DNA from: Planctomycetes bacterium ADurb.Bin069
GTDB taxonomy: Bacteria; Planctomycetota; UBA8108; UBA8890; UBA8898
Reading direction: 5' to 3'
Assembly (NCBI GenBank): GCA_002070955.1
Contig: MWEK01000002.1
Span: forward strand, 153,956-217,955
DNA length: 64,000 bases
Shown one piece after another: positions 63,896 to 64,000 of this stretch (the first letter of the stretch is position 1; each line of letters opens with the position of its first letter). Below the pieces are notes generated by a model. The model had not been told where the DNA came from, ran no database searches, and saw nothing but the letters and a program-made list of their open reading frames with translations. The position numbers and the translations under genes were made by a program.

Positions 63896-64000
63896 TCACA
63901 CTTCGCGCATGCGCCGCTCGAACTCGAGCGTGCCGAAGCCCGCGGCCTCGGCCTCGACCAGATACTTGACCCCGCGCGGATCGCGCCCGAGCAGCGTCAC
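63896..64000 (-). CDS. C-terminal end of a gene cut by the window (perhaps DUF362)
   Basis: The last 34 codons of an open frame (VTLLGRDPRGVKYLVEAE to FERRMREV) entering from beyond 64000. The GRDP-x-KYL-x-EAxxxGFGT pattern recalls the end of DUF362 iron-sulfur proteins, which often accompany polyferredoxins, but this is a weak call. The stop is 25 bases before the NapH-like gene, suggesting an operon. Confidence 0.4.
   Translation of the reverse strand: MTLLGRDPRGVKYLVEAEAAGFGTLEFERRMREV

Overview
This is a very GC-rich stretch of bacterial chromosome with tightly packed operons, many genes overlapping as ATGA or GTGA, and frequent GTG starts. The gene set points to a Gram-negative, probably uncultivated bacterium. 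It has ADP-heptose synthesis, two TolC-type outer-membrane lipoproteins, menaquinone synthesis, a B12-dependent ribonucleotide reductase, NifU/NifS, AddAB rather than RecBCD, and Tat-exported Gfo/Idh and TIM-barrel proteins. The mix recalls Planctomycetota, Hydrogenedentota and neighbouring lineages, but I cannot fix the phylum from sequence alone. No rRNA, tRNA, CRISPR array or transposase was seen.

Layout. 1-11.3 kb, minus strand: addA (cut by the window edge), addB, nikR and a ClpC-like ATPase. This line is interrupted between addB and nikR by a 4 kb segment holding a DUF456 membrane protein and a secreted GH127 glycosidase. 11.5-15.3 kb: purQ and a purSL-type purL. 15.4-17.6 kb, plus: nifU-nifS. 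17.7-21.2 kb, minus: nitroreductase, a frameshifted Tat TIM-barrel protein, a Tat Gfo/Idh oxidoreductase and a HEAT protein. 21.6-28.5 kb, plus: a regulator-like protein with RpoA-CTD and sigma-4 modules, pyrB-pyrI, a large A2M-like membrane protein and a small orphan. 28.5-33.7 kb, minus: TolC lipoprotein, DNA methyltransferase, Kelch lipoprotein. 33.9-35.5 kb, plus: ubiE/menG-menA. 35.5-39.0 kb, minus: HtrA protease and a protease-like PDZ partner. 39.2-42.3 kb, plus: a heptose enzyme fusion and a TIGR03546/TIGR03545-like pair. 42.3-45.0 kb, minus: ECF sigma, anti-sigma, exported protein. 45.7-51.1 kb, minus: cardiolipin synthase, transketolase, and a sugar kinase-nucleotidyltransferase fusion. 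51.2-59.2 kb, minus: nrdJ, then a TolC-HlyD-MacB efflux operon. 59.5-64 kb: radical SAM protein, pentapeptide-repeat protein, and NapG/NapH-like iron-sulfur proteins.

Regulation. Good sigma-70-like promoters (16-18 bp spacers, TATAAT or TACAAT -10 boxes) are visible before purL, nifU, pyrB, nrdJ, the Kelch gene, htrA, the nitroreductase operon and the RpoA-CTD/sigma-4 gene. A GC hairpin followed by six T separates the efflux operon from nrdJ.

Most unusual items: (1) the RpoA-CTD/sigma-4 hybrid protein; (2) the nikR-addB junction duplicated on both sides of the GH127 segment, which looks like the scar of a homologous integration; (3) the GHMP kinase-nucleotidyltransferase fusion with an altered G-x-G-T-R loop; (4) the ClpC-like protein with one ATPase domain and altered Walker motifs; (5) the HtrA/pseudo-HtrA pair; (6) a 61-bp insertion that alone breaks the TIM-barrel gene.
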